Of a DNA stretch of 26,511 bases, positions 19,008 through 26,233 are shown in pieces. Positions within the stretch are counted from its first letter, which is position 1. Each line of letters begins with the position of its first letter. Under the pieces are notes generated by a model, which was not told the origin of the DNA, searched no databases, and worked only from the letters and a program-made list of their open reading frames with translations. A program made the translations under genes and the position numbers. The stretch is from a virus: positions 1 to 26,511 of the IMG/VR virus record IMGVR_UViG_3300037010_001596. The stretch is one strand, 5' to 3'.

Positions 19008-19016
19008 CGATATCAA

Positions 19017-19601
19017 ATGGCTACCAAGACACCGAAAAAGTACCGTTCCAACATTTCGCAGGCTCCGGAAAATCTCCCGAGCCGCAGCGAAAGCGCGAAA
19101 AACGGTAACTTGAACCCCGACGCACCGTTGACAGAGATGCAGCGGCAGTTCGTCGTGAATTTGGTGGACCACAGCATGACCCAGACGGCAGCGGCGCGTG
19201 CTGCAGGTGCTTCACATCCCGGAACTACGGCCTATGAGTGGATGAGGCACCCGAAAATCGAGCGCGCCATCGCAGAACGTCGTGCTGAGTACGCAGCGGC
19301 GAGCCAACTGACCAAAAAACGGGTCATCGACGGCTTCTTGGAGTCGATCGCGATGGCCAAGATCAAGGCTGACCCACTCACGATGATCGCCGGCTGGCGC
19401 GAAGTGGGCAAAATGTGCGGTTTCTACGAGCCGACGAAGGCAAAAATCGAAGTTTCGATGAAGGGTCAGGTGTTGATCCAGCACCTGAACGCCTTGAGCG
19501 ACGAGGAGTTGCTGAGGTTGGCCGAGGGAGACTCCAGCGTGTTGGAAGGCGACGTTACGGTGATCGAAGAGGTGCCAGTAAATGGCCTCCCCGAAGCCTA
19601 A
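19017..19601 (+). CDS. terS: Terminase small subunit
   Basis: The 194-residue protein has an N-terminal basic tail (TKTPKKYRS), then a helix-turn-helix DNA-recognition domain: LTEMQRQFVVNLVDHSMTQT, AAARAAGASHPGTTAYEWMR, HPKIERAIAERRAEYA (about 38-93). A helical oligomerisation part (KRVIDGFLESIAMAKIKADP) and an acidic C-terminus follow. This is the usual layout of small terminases that recognise the phage genome and recruit the large subunit. The large terminase gene overlaps its last 20 bp. ATG 19017 lacks an SD; the next Met (19137) would cut into the HTH. Position and domain pattern make the call firm. Confidence 0.92.
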   Translation: MATKTPKKYRSNISQAPENLPSRSESAKNGNLNPDAPLTEMQRQFVVNLVDHSMTQTAAARAAGASHPGTTAYEWMRHPKIERAIAERRAEYAAASQLTKKRVIDGFLESIAMAKIKADPLTMIAGWREVGKMCGFYEPTKAKIEVSMKGQVLIQHLNALSDEELLRLAEGDSSVLEGDVTVIEEVPVNGLPEA

Positions 19602-21192
19602 TCCCGCCGCTGCGAAGCTCCTCGCCGACCGGATTCTGGCCCGTCGGCGCCTTCTGCATTTCACGAAGCTGACTCACCCCAACTACAGCGCGGGTTGGGT
19701 CCACGATGACATCTGCCGTCGCCTCGAACGGTTCAGCCGCGAGGTCGCTGAGGGCAAAAGTCCGCGTCTCATGCTGCTGATGCCGCCCCGGCATGGCAAA
19801 TCTGAGCTGGCGTCGATTCGTTTTCCGGCATGGCACCTTGGCCACTACCCCAACCACGAGCTGATCAACGTGGGGTACAACCTCGACCTGCCAATGGGCT
19901 TCAGCCGCAAGGTTCGGGAGGTGTTTCGTGACCCACAGTTCCAAGCCATCTTCCCCGACGCCGTTCTCGACCCAGATTCGCAGTCTGTCGAGAAGTGGAA
20001 CACCACCAAAGGGGGCGGATTTACGGCAGCTGGCCGTGGCGGCGGTATCACCGGCAAGGGCGCCCACATCCTCATCATCGACGACCCCATCAAAGACCAA
20101 GAAGAAGCCGACTCAGCCCTAGTGCGCGAGAAGCTGTGGGATTGGTATCAGTCCACGGCGTACACGCGTCTCGCCCCCGGCGGCGGGGTGCTTGTCATCC
20201 AGACGTGGTGGAACGACGACGACCTCGCCGGTCGGCTGCAGCAGGCAATGGCCTTGATCGGTAAGGAAGACGCGCCGGAGGGCATCGACAACTTCGAGAT
20301 CATCAAGTACCCGGCGCTGAGCACGTCGTACGAGTACCGCGACGATTCTGACCCGGACAACCCCGGTCCAATCGTTCGCACTGATGAGCCGATCGAGAAC
20401 CCCGGCCCCAATCTGACGCTGCTGCGCCCCAAGGATTTCTGCCTCCACGAGGACCGGTACCCGACCGAAGCGCTCAAGCGTATCCGCGCCAACCTGCAGC
20501 CGCGCATCTGGTCGGCGCTGTACCAGCAGAACCCGGTACCCGACGAGGGCATGTACTTCCACAAGGAGTACTTCCGCTACCAGCGCCAGCTCCCGTCGCC
20601 CGCAGGGCTGCGCATCTACACTGCGTGGGACTTCGCCATCGGCGAGAAGCAGGCCAACGACTGGACCGTGGGCGCGACGATTCTGCAGGACGAGGTGGAT
20701 CAGCTCTATGTGCTGGAGATCTTCCGGATGAAGGGTGACAGCTTCCAGATCGTCGAGGCCATGCTTGACACAGCCTTGCGCTGGGGGTCCATGCCCGACA
20801 CCGGCTATCTAATCGGTGCTGAGGACGGTCAGATCTGGCGTGCCATCGAGCCGTTGTTCAAGAAACGCATGGCTGAGCGCCGACAATACCTGCCGTATGA
20901 GGTGCTGCGGCCAATGACGGATAAAATGGCGCGTGCTCGCCCTCTGCAGGGGCGCATGCAGCAGGGCCGCGTGATCTTCCCCGAGGAAGCTGCGTGGCGT
21001 ACACAAGCTGAACAGGAGCTTCTTCGCTTCCCAGCCGGTGTCCACGACGACGTGGTCGACGCGCTGGCTTGGGCAGTGCAGTTGTGCATGGGTAAAGAGC
21101 CGCCGCGAGCATACGTACCCCCGCCACTGAAGAGCTGGCGGGATAAGCTGAGTGAGAGTTTCGCCGGCAGTGGTAGCCACATGTCGGCATAG
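19582..21192 (+). CDS. terL: Terminase large subunit (packaging ATPase and nuclease)
   Basis: A 536-residue terminase. Walker A PPRHGKSE is at 68-75, Walker B ILIIDDP at 163-169, and the segment WNTTKGGGFTAAGRGGGITG (139-158) is a hallmark of this large-terminase group. Coupling-motif-like IQTWWNDDD is at 206-214. The RNase H-like nuclease has D350 (YTAWDFAIG), a central acidic GAEDG (412-416) and VHDDVVDA (487-494). It pumps DNA into the capsid and cuts the concatemer. GAGGTG, 7 bp before ATG 19582 and inside terS, is the ribosome binding site. Confidence 0.97.
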   Translation: MASPKPNPAAAKLLADRILARRRLLHFTKLTHPNYSAGWVHDDICRRLERFSREVAEGKSPRLMLLMPPRHGKSELASIRFPAWHLGHYPNHELINVGYNLDLPMGFSRKVREVFRDPQFQAIFPDAVLDPDSQSVEKWNTTKGGGFTAAGRGGGITGKGAHILIIDDPIKDQEEADSALVREKLWDWYQSTAYTRLAPGGGVLVIQTWWNDDDLAGRLQQAMALIGKEDAPEGIDNFEIIKYPALSTSYEYRDDSDPDNPGPIVRTDEPIENPGPNLTLLRPKDFCLHEDRYPTEALKRIRANLQPRIWSALYQQNPVPDEGMYFHKEYFRYQRQLPSPAGLRIYTAWDFAIGEKQANDWTVGATILQDEVDQLYVLEIFRMKGDSFQIVEAMLDTALRWGSMPDTGYLIGAEDGQIWRAIEPLFKKRMAERRQYLPYEVLRPMTDKMARARPLQGRMQQGRVIFPEEAAWRTQAEQELLRFPAGVHDDVVDALAWAVQLCMGKEPPRAYVPPPLKSWRDKLSESFAGSGSHMSA

Positions 21193-21200
21193 GAGAGATC

Positions 21201-21563
21201 ATGTCGAAACTACAAGCAGAGCTCGCGGTTCGCGTCTTGCACATGGGCACCTTCGCCCACCTTGAGCACTTCAAGACCTCGAGCTACTCCGCCCACAAGG
21301 CGCTGGAGACCCTATACACAGACCTGCCCGACGTTATCGATAGCTTTGTCGAGCAGTGGCAGGGCAAGAACGAGAGGATCAGCACCTACCCCGCGTGGTC
21401 TCCAGTCATTCGCCCTTGCGTCAAGATGTGCGAGGACCTCGTCGCTTGGATCGACGAGAATCGCGATGACCTGACGGACGGTGACATCTCGCTGGACAAC
21501 GCCCTCGCGGATATCCGTACAGTGCTGCTGCAGGCCATGTACCGTCTCAACGATTTGAGCTGA
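21201..21563 (+). CDS. Helical, Dps/ferritin-like-looking protein between terL and portal, 120 aa
   Basis: It begins MSKLQAELAVRVLHMGTFAH. Residues 18-55 (FAHLEHFKTSSYSAHKALET, LYTDLPDVIDSFVEQWQG) resemble helix A/B of Dps-like four-helix bundles, with AH-H-(W/F)-T-S-YS-H-AL spacing. I recall similar phage proteins filed as DUF5856. The ferroxidase residues cannot be confirmed, so iron storage is not claimed. AGGAGAGATC precedes ATG 21201. Its place in the head cluster suggests a virion or assembly role, but that is inference. Confidence 0.78.
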   Translation: MSKLQAELAVRVLHMGTFAHLEHFKTSSYSAHKALETLYTDLPDVIDSFVEQWQGKNERISTYPAWSPVIRPCVKMCEDLVAWIDENRDDLTDGDISLDNALADIRTVLLQAMYRLNDLS

Positions 21564-21573
21564 GGAGATCAAT

Positions 21574-23781
21574 ATGCCTGTAGACACCGCTCTGGCCACC
21601 CAAGTCTGGAACCGCTACACGTGGCTCCGTGACAACGGCCACCTCGACTACGTGAAGAAGGCCGCCAAGTGCGAAGACTTCTTCTCTGGCCTGCAGTGGG
21701 ATCAGAACGATCTGGCCCTGCTCAAGGCGCAGCGCCGCCCCGCTCTGACGATCAACAAGATCGTCTCGACCATCTCCAACGTGATGGGCGAGCAGATCTT
21801 CAACCGCACCGACATTGCCTTCAAGCCTCGCAACGAGGGGGCCACGTCCGAGGTGGCAGACGCCCTGACCAAGGTGTTCATGCAGATCGCGGACAACAAC
21901 CAGCTCGACTGGGTCCGCTCCGACGTGTTCACTGACGGTATCGTGACGTCCCGTGGCTTCTTCGACGTGCGGCTGGATTTCACCGACTCCCTGCGCGGAG
22001 AGGTCCGCATCGAGCAGCTGAATCCCAAGAATGTGCTGATCGACGCCGACGCGGACGAGTACGACCCGGACAAGTGGAACGACGTGATCATCACCAAGTG
22101 GATGAGTCCCGACCAGATCGAGCTGCTGTACAGCAAGGCCGACGCCGATCTGCTGCGCTCGCGCACGGATTCGTACTATCCATACGGCTATGACTCGATC
22201 GACATCAACCGCGACCGCTTCGGCACCTCGCGTGCTGTCGGCTGGCCGAACAACACGGTGACGCAGCAGGAGTACGACAACGTCCGCAACATCCGCGTCA
22301 TCGAGCGCCAGTGGAAGAAGTTGGATAAGGTGCTCCATTTCGTCGATCTGGAGACCGGCGACACGCGCCAAGTGCCTGACGACTGGGACGACGAGCGCAT
22401 TTCTCAGTACCTCGCCGCCAACCCGCACCTCGCCACGACAAAGAAGCTGGTCCAGCGTATCCGCTGGACGGTCATCGCCGACAACGTGGTCCTGCATGAC
22501 GACTGGAGCCCGTACAAGCACTTCACCGTGGTGCCGTACTTCCCGTACTTCCGCCGTGGTCGCACCATCGGTCTGGTGGAGAACCTGCTCGGCCCGCAGG
22601 AGCTGTTGAACAAGGTGTCGAGCCAAGAGCTGCACGTCGTGAACACCTCGGCCAACTCCGGCTGGAAGGTGAAGCGCAACGCGCTGACCAACATGTCCAC
22701 TGCTGAGCTGGAGCAGCGCGGTGCGCAGTCTGGCCTTGTGGTCGAGCTGGACGATATCAACAACATCGAGAAGATCCAGCCCAACCAGACCCCCACTGGT
22801 CTGGACCGCATCTCGTACAAGGCCGAGGAGCACATCAAGAGCATCTCGGGCGTGTCGGACTACATGCAGGGCTTTGCACGCGAGGACGTGGCGGCCAAGA
22901 GCATCCAGACGAACAAGCAGAGTGGTCAGGCGAACCTCGCCAAGGTCATGGACAACATGAACCGCTCCGACTTCCTGCTGGCGCGCGCCGTGTTGGACCT
23001 CGTACAGGAGTACTACACCGAGCAGCGCCTGATGTTCATCACAACCGATCGCCTGATGAACACCACTGAGCAGATGACGGTGAACCAGCCCACCCCGGAA
23101 GGCCGCATCGTAAACGACCTGACGCTGGGTGAGTACGCCATCGTGGTGACGAACCAGCCTGAGCGCGACACGTTCGAGGACACGCAGTTCGACCAAGCCG
23201 TGCGTCTGCGTACCGAGGCCGGTGTGCAGATCCCTGACAAATACATCCTGCAGTCGAGCCGCCTCAAGGATAAGGCCCAGATCATCTCCGAGATGGAGCA
23301 GGCTGGTCAGACCCCCGAGGCTCAGCAGCAGGCTCAGTTGCAGATGCGTGCGCTGGCGGCAGACGTCGCCGTGAAGGAGGCCGAGGCCACTCAGAAGGGT
23401 TCCGACGCCCAGCTCAAGCAGGCCAAGGCTCATAAGGAGCTCGCGATGGCCAGTGCGAACTCTGGTCAGGACGAAACCGCACTGGAGCAGCAGAAGCTGG
23501 AGGCCGAGATGGCCATGGAGCAGCAGAAGCTCAATCAGGAATTCCAGCTCAAGCAGGAACAGATGGCCCGAGAGTTCGAGCTCAAGCGCGAACAGCTGCA
23601 GATGGAGATGGCCCTCAAGCGCGAGCAGGCCACCGCCGAAGCAGCCATCAAAGCCACCGTGGCGAAGGAGCAGGCTAAGGCCGCTCGCGTCGCTGCGATA
23701 CACAACGCACAACCCCCGGGAGAGGCGTCTCCCACTTCGCCAGTGCCGGGCGCCCCGGCTAAACCCAAGCAAGGAGCTTGA
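21574..23781 (+). CDS. Portal protein, P22-like, with long coiled-coil C-terminus
   Basis: A 735-residue portal. Early segments such as DFFSGLQWDQNDLALLKAQR, RPALTINKIVSTISNVMGEQ and the later YKAEEHIKSISGVSDYMQGF (about 410-430) are characteristic of the P22-type portal family. After about residue 565 the chain becomes a long Gln/Glu/Lys/Ala-rich helix (QQKLEAEMAMEQQKLNQEFQ and similar), matching the barrel-like C-terminal helix of P22 portal. It ends in a Pro-rich tail. It forms the dodecameric ring through which DNA enters and to which the tail attaches. GAGGAGATCAAT precedes the ATG. Confidence 0.94.
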   Translation: MPVDTALATQVWNRYTWLRDNGHLDYVKKAAKCEDFFSGLQWDQNDLALLKAQRRPALTINKIVSTISNVMGEQIFNRTDIAFKPRNEGATSEVADALTKVFMQIADNNQLDWVRSDVFTDGIVTSRGFFDVRLDFTDSLRGEVRIEQLNPKNVLIDADADEYDPDKWNDVIITKWMSPDQIELLYSKADADLLRSRTDSYYPYGYDSIDINRDRFGTSRAVGWPNNTVTQQEYDNVRNIRVIERQWKKLDKVLHFVDLETGDTRQVPDDWDDERISQYLAANPHLATTKKLVQRIRWTVIADNVVLHDDWSPYKHFTVVPYFPYFRRGRTIGLVENLLGPQELLNKVSSQELHVVNTSANSGWKVKRNALTNMSTAELEQRGAQSGLVVELDDINNIEKIQPNQTPTGLDRISYKAEEHIKSISGVSDYMQGFAREDVAAKSIQTNKQSGQANLAKVMDNMNRSDFLLARAVLDLVQEYYTEQRLMFITTDRLMNTTEQMTVNQPTPEGRIVNDLTLGEYAIVVTNQPERDTFEDTQFDQAVRLRTEAGVQIPDKYILQSSRLKDKAQIISEMEQAGQTPEAQQQAQLQMRALAADVAVKEAEATQKGSDAQLKQAKAHKELAMASANSGQDETALEQQKLEAEMAMEQQKLNQEFQLKQEQMAREFELKREQLQMEMALKREQATAEAAIKATVAKEQAKAARVAAIHNAQPPGEASPTSPVPGAPAKPKQGA

Positions 23782-23783
23782 TC

Positions 23784-24794
23784 ATGCCTTTCGCAATCCA
23801 ACAACTCATCCATCGTGGCTATTGGGCTCCCGCCGGTGACGACGGCGCTGCCAGCGGCGGCGGTGCTGATGACAAGAATCCGCCCGTAGACCGTGGCGAC
23901 GACGTCAAGTCGCCGCTGGACAACGCTGGTAAGGGCGACGAGTCCAAAGACAAGGGCGATGACAACGAAAAGGTCGACCTCGACAAAGAGAGCGAGGAAA
24001 CCGAAGAAGAAAAGGCCGAGCGCCTTCGCCTCGAAGCCGAGGAAGAGAAGAAGAAGCGCATCCGCATCCCGAAGTCGCGCTTCGACGAGGCCATCAACAA
24101 GGCCAAGCAGCGCGAACAGACGCTGTTGGAGGAGATCGAGAGGCTCAAAGGCGGCCTGCAGGCATCGGTCACGGTCAAGGCGGTCAATGAGATGCGTGCC
24201 AAGATCGATGAACTGCAGGACAAGTACGAGGATCTGATCCTCGACGGTAAGAAGGACGAAGCCCGCAAGGTGCGCCGTCAAATCGACGGGCTGCGCGATG
24301 ACCTGACCGAGTATCAGACCAACACCAAGTCGGAGGCGGCCCGCAGGGCAGCCATCGAGGAGATGAGCTACAACGCTCAGCTGGCTGGCTACGAGGCCAA
24401 GTACCCCGCACTGAATCCTGAGCACGAGGATTTCGACGAGGACAAGACCAATGAGGTAGCCACGCTGTTGAACGCCTTCGTGAAAGCGGGCATGAAGCGT
24501 GCCGATGCGCTGGCCAAGGCTGTGAAATACGCGCTGGGTAGCCCGCCAGCTGCCGGCAAGGGCGACGGCGGCGACAAGGCTAAGGAGCTGGCCGAGCAGC
24601 GCGCAGCCGAGGCCCGCAAAAAGGCGGCCGAGGCCAGCAAAAAGCAGCCCCCGGACGGCAAGAACGTGGGGCTGGACTCCGACAAGGCCGGTGGTGGCAA
24701 AGGCGGGGACTTGGACGTACTGCGCCTGTCGCAGGACAAGTTCGCCAAGCTGGACGAGGAGACCAAAGCCAGATTGCGCGGCGACGTAATCTGA
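23784..24794 (+). CDS. Probable scaffolding protein, 336 aa
   Basis: The product has an Asp/Lys-rich, disordered N-terminal third (DDKNPPVDRGDDVKSPLDNA). It then has a long coiled coil from about residue 70 (EETEEEKAERLRLEAEEEKK; QREQTLLEEIERLKG; MRAKIDELQDKYEDL) and a lysine-rich C-terminus. Lying between portal and major capsid genes, a charged, helical, low-complexity protein of this size is the expected internal scaffold, lost or removed during head maturation. ATG 23784 follows AAGGAG by 7 bp; a TTG two codons earlier overlaps the portal stop and is less likely. The gene is followed by a strong terminator. Confidence 0.8.
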   Translation: MPFAIQQLIHRGYWAPAGDDGAASGGGADDKNPPVDRGDDVKSPLDNAGKGDESKDKGDDNEKVDLDKESEETEEEKAERLRLEAEEEKKKRIRIPKSRFDEAINKAKQREQTLLEEIERLKGGLQASVTVKAVNEMRAKIDELQDKYEDLILDGKKDEARKVRRQIDGLRDDLTEYQTNTKSEAARRAAIEEMSYNAQLAGYEAKYPALNPEHEDFDEDKTNEVATLLNAFVKAGMKRADALAKAVKYALGSPPAAGKGDGGDKAKELAEQRAAEARKKAAEASKKQPPDGKNVGLDSDKAGGGKGGDLDVLRLSQDKFAKLDEETKARLRGDVI

Positions 24795-24814
24795 TATAAG
24801 ATCAGTGGACCTCG

Positions 24815-24837
24815 AAGGGCCCTTCGGGGCCCTTTTT
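24815..24837 (+). terminator. Rho-independent terminator after the scaffold gene
   Basis: AAGGGCCC (24815-24822), TTCG tetraloop, GGGCCCTT (24827-24834) and a T-run ending at 24837 form a classic terminator. It separates the packaging/portal/scaffold unit from the small genes and capsid gene, so capsid expression can be set independently. Just upstream, TTGCGC and a TATAAG/TAAGAT sequence (24776-24800) form a weak possible promoter whose transcript would meet this terminator. Confidence 0.93.
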
Positions 24838-24850
24838 CGTGGAGAAAAGC

Positions 24851-25204
24851 ATGCAGACCACCAAAGAAGAGATCGCCCGCGTTTGTCACGAAGTGAACCG
24901 CGCCTACTGCCAAGCCCTCGGGGATATGTCCCAGCCTGCGTGGGAAGACGCCCCCATGTGGCAGCGCGACAGCGCACGCCTTGGTGTTGAGTTCCATCTG
25001 TCCGGCGACTACGGCCCCGAAGCGAGCCATGAAAGCTGGGCAGCCCAGAAGATCGCCGATGGCTGGAAATACGGCCCCGTGAAGAACCCTGAAGCCAAAG
25101 AGCACCCTTGCCTTGTGGCATTCGACAAACTCCCTCCCGAACAGCAGGCAAAGGACTTTCTGTTCCGTGCTGTGGTCCATGCGATGAAGCACGGGGTAAC
25201 GTAA
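24851..25204 (+). CDS. RyR-domain protein, 117 aa
   Basis: The protein begins MQTTKEEIARVCHEVNRAYC and almost the whole length is one RyR domain (Pfam family named after a repeat in ryanodine receptors): ARVCHEVNRAYCQALGD, PAWEDAP-WQ, GVEFHL, ASHESWAAQKIADGWKYGPV, KNPEAKEHPCLV, FDKLPPEQQAKDFLFRAVVH. Stand-alone RyR domains are common in phages near capsid or portal genes; their biochemical role is unknown, with ligand binding suggested for the fold. ATG 24851 has GGAG 6 bp upstream, inside a GTG-started longer frame that begins in the terminator. Confidence 0.92.
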   Translation: MQTTKEEIARVCHEVNRAYCQALGDMSQPAWEDAPMWQRDSARLGVEFHLSGDYGPEASHESWAAQKIADGWKYGPVKNPEAKEHPCLVAFDKLPPEQQAKDFLFRAVVHAMKHGVT

Positions 25205-25554
25205 TGGCTAAAGAGATCGACCTCGAAGCGGTCCTCCGCGCTTATCTTTGTACCGACCCCGAAAAACCGGTGGACGTGACCATGCGAATCAACGACGAAG
25301 GCCGCATCGTGGCCAAGATCGGCTCTGGCGTTGATGCCCCCGAGTACGTCGTGTTTGGGAACAATGTCTGTCAGTACCCGCCCCCTAAACCCCCAACCCA
25401 GCGCGCTGCTGTGCAGGGTTTCGACTCACACAAAGGAATGGGAGAACGTCAATGCCAACCCCAACCGAGTTTGTCCTATGGCTCAACGGTGCCGTTGATG
25501 TCATGGGTGATTCCCCCACACCAGAGCAGTGGGGGACCATCAAAGAAAAGTTGA
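25204..25554 (+). CDS. Hypothetical protein, 116 aa, with overprinted C-terminal tail
   Basis: The N-terminal 80 residues (MAKEIDLEAVLRAYLCTDPE; VDVTMRINDEGRIVAKIGSG; APEYVVFGNNVCQYP) look like a small folded domain. I know no family. From about residue 83 the frame runs through the start of the next gene for 103 bp and encodes a Ser/Pro/Gln-rich tail unlike the rest. The true stop may have been lost by a frameshift, or the tail may be tolerated. Start ATG overlaps the RyR stop (TAATG), with GGGGT nearby. Confidence 0.65.
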   Translation: MAKEIDLEAVLRAYLCTDPEKPVDVTMRINDEGRIVAKIGSGVDAPEYVVFGNNVCQYPPPKPPTQRAAVQGFDSHKGMGERQCQPQPSLSYGSTVPLMSWVIPPHQSSGGPSKKS

Positions 25555-25754
25555 GCGAGTCCCTTGGCTTCATTGCGGCCAAGAAACTGCTGGAGCACGC
25601 CGAGGACCAGCTTCAGATTGCCCGCGACCCCATGAATACGTACCCCAGTCAGCCGTTTTGGGGTGGCTACAACCCGCCGATCCCTACACTGGCGCCCGGG
25701 CCTGAGTATCAGGTAATAAGTATGGCGGCCCAGTGTGCGCAGCAGGGGAGGTAA
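25452..25754 (+). CDS. Small phage protein, 100 aa, paralogue of the next gene
   Basis: It starts MPTPTEFVLWLNGAVDVMGD and continues SPTPEQWGTIKEKLSESLG, the F-WL-G-VD....PT-EQW-IK-KL pattern of a small phage family that I recall but cannot name functionally. After residue 40 the sequence turns low-complexity with Pro and Gln (NTYPSQPFWGGYNPP). GGGAG lies 7 bp before ATG 25452. The next gene's product shares the N-terminal pattern, so the two are a tandem pair. Confidence 0.75.
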   Translation: MPTPTEFVLWLNGAVDVMGDSPTPEQWGTIKEKLSESLGFIAAKKLLEHAEDQLQIARDPMNTYPSQPFWGGYNPPIPTLAPGPEYQVISMAAQCAQQGR

Positions 25755-25755
25755 A

Positions 25756-26007
25756 GTGAACTCAAATGACCTGATGTATTACCTGAAGGGCTTCGTCGAC
25801 CTGACAAACGAGCCTCCTTCGCGCGACCAGTGGGGGATTATCCGCGCGAAGGTGAAGGAGGCTTTCCCAGTTGAGACATTCGTGGTTGATACGCCCCCGA
25901 TGCACAACCCAATCAACGACCACCGGCTCCGTCGCAGTACGGACTGGCCGGTATTCGCGCCAACGAGTGGCGATTGTGGTTGCGGCGGCGCAACATCTGC
26001 GAGATAA
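25756..26007 (+). CDS. Small phage protein, 83 aa, paralogue of the previous gene
   Basis: Read from GTG 25756 the product is MNSNDLMYYLKGFVDLTNEP followed by PSRDQWGIIRAKVKEAF. This matches the preceding gene product in the YLKGFVD...PS-DQW-II-KV segment. It diverges after residue 40 and ends with a short cysteine-containing tail (SGDCGCGG). GGGGAGG, 4-5 bp before the GTG, overlaps the previous stop. A tail with CGC might bind metal, but this is weak. Confidence 0.72.
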   Translation: MNSNDLMYYLKGFVDLTNEPPSRDQWGIIRAKVKEAFPVETFVVDTPPMHNPINDHRLRRSTDWPVFAPTSGDCGCGGATSAR

Positions 26008-26058
26008 TCCAGTCTCGAAGGCTGTTGAGGTCTGCAAGCGGCGCAACCTCAACATTTT

Positions 26059-26088
26059 GGGGGGACAGTTGATGTCCTCCCATTTTTT
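26059..26088 (+). terminator. Rho-independent terminator before the capsid gene
   Basis: GGGGGGACA (26059-26067) pairs with TGTCCTCCC (26073-26081), with one G-T wobble, around a GTTGA loop, followed by A and six T (26083-26088). It ends the transcript of the small genes. A sigma70-like promoter overlaps it on the same strand (26069-26098), so the capsid gene is likely transcribed separately. Confidence 0.88.
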
Positions 26089-26098
26089 CGTCTATACT
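26069..26098 (+). promoter_or_regulatory. Candidate promoter of the major capsid gene
   Basis: TTGATG (26069-26074), an 18-bp spacer and TATACT (26093-26098) match sigma70 hexamers at 4/6 and 5/6. Its -35 lies in the loop and right arm of the terminator, so the two elements are fused. Transcription would start near 26105 and give a leader of about 130 nt before ATG 26234. That would allow strong, separate capsid expression. Confidence 0.6.
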
Positions 26099-26142
26099 TC
26101 GCAGCATTCGGTAGCAGACCCGACAGCTCTGCGGAGTCCCGA

Positions 26143-26227
26143 CCTCCTTAAAAGCCGACCTGCGCTGGCCCCAGAGCGTGATCTGAGAGCATCAACGGTT
26201 TGACTTTTCATTTCTGTCTTAAGGAGG
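26143..26227 (+). promoter_or_regulatory. Capsid mRNA leader with an anti-Shine-Dalgarno copy pairing to the gene's own RBS
   Basis: CCTCCTTAA (26143-26151) is the exact reverse complement of TTAAGGAGG (26219-26227), the strong Shine-Dalgarno site 6 bp before the capsid ATG. With the preceding base the upstream copy matches the 3' end of 16S rRNA (ACCTCCTTA from 26142 is the anti-SD sequence). Folding would enclose a 67-base loop and hide the RBS. The sequence match is direct; a regulatory role is inference. Confidence 0.55.
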
Positions 26228-26233
26228 CACAAG

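Noticed and set aside
18705-19172. A 155-codon minus-strand frame across the regulatory gap and terS start
   Set aside because: It passes through hairpins, a terminator and G/C-rich runs, and covers terS. Only its last part might be read as a short leader, listed separately as speculation.
21547-23772. A 741-codon open frame on the minus strand opposite the portal gene
   Set aside because: The portal frame has clear family motifs and a good RBS. The opposite frame is a Leu/Val/Arg/His-rich artefact of GC-biased third positions with no start signal.
23535-25151. A 538-codon minus-strand frame opposite scaffold and RyR genes
   Set aside because: It crosses the terminator and several real genes, is low-complexity Leu-rich, and has no RBS or domain.
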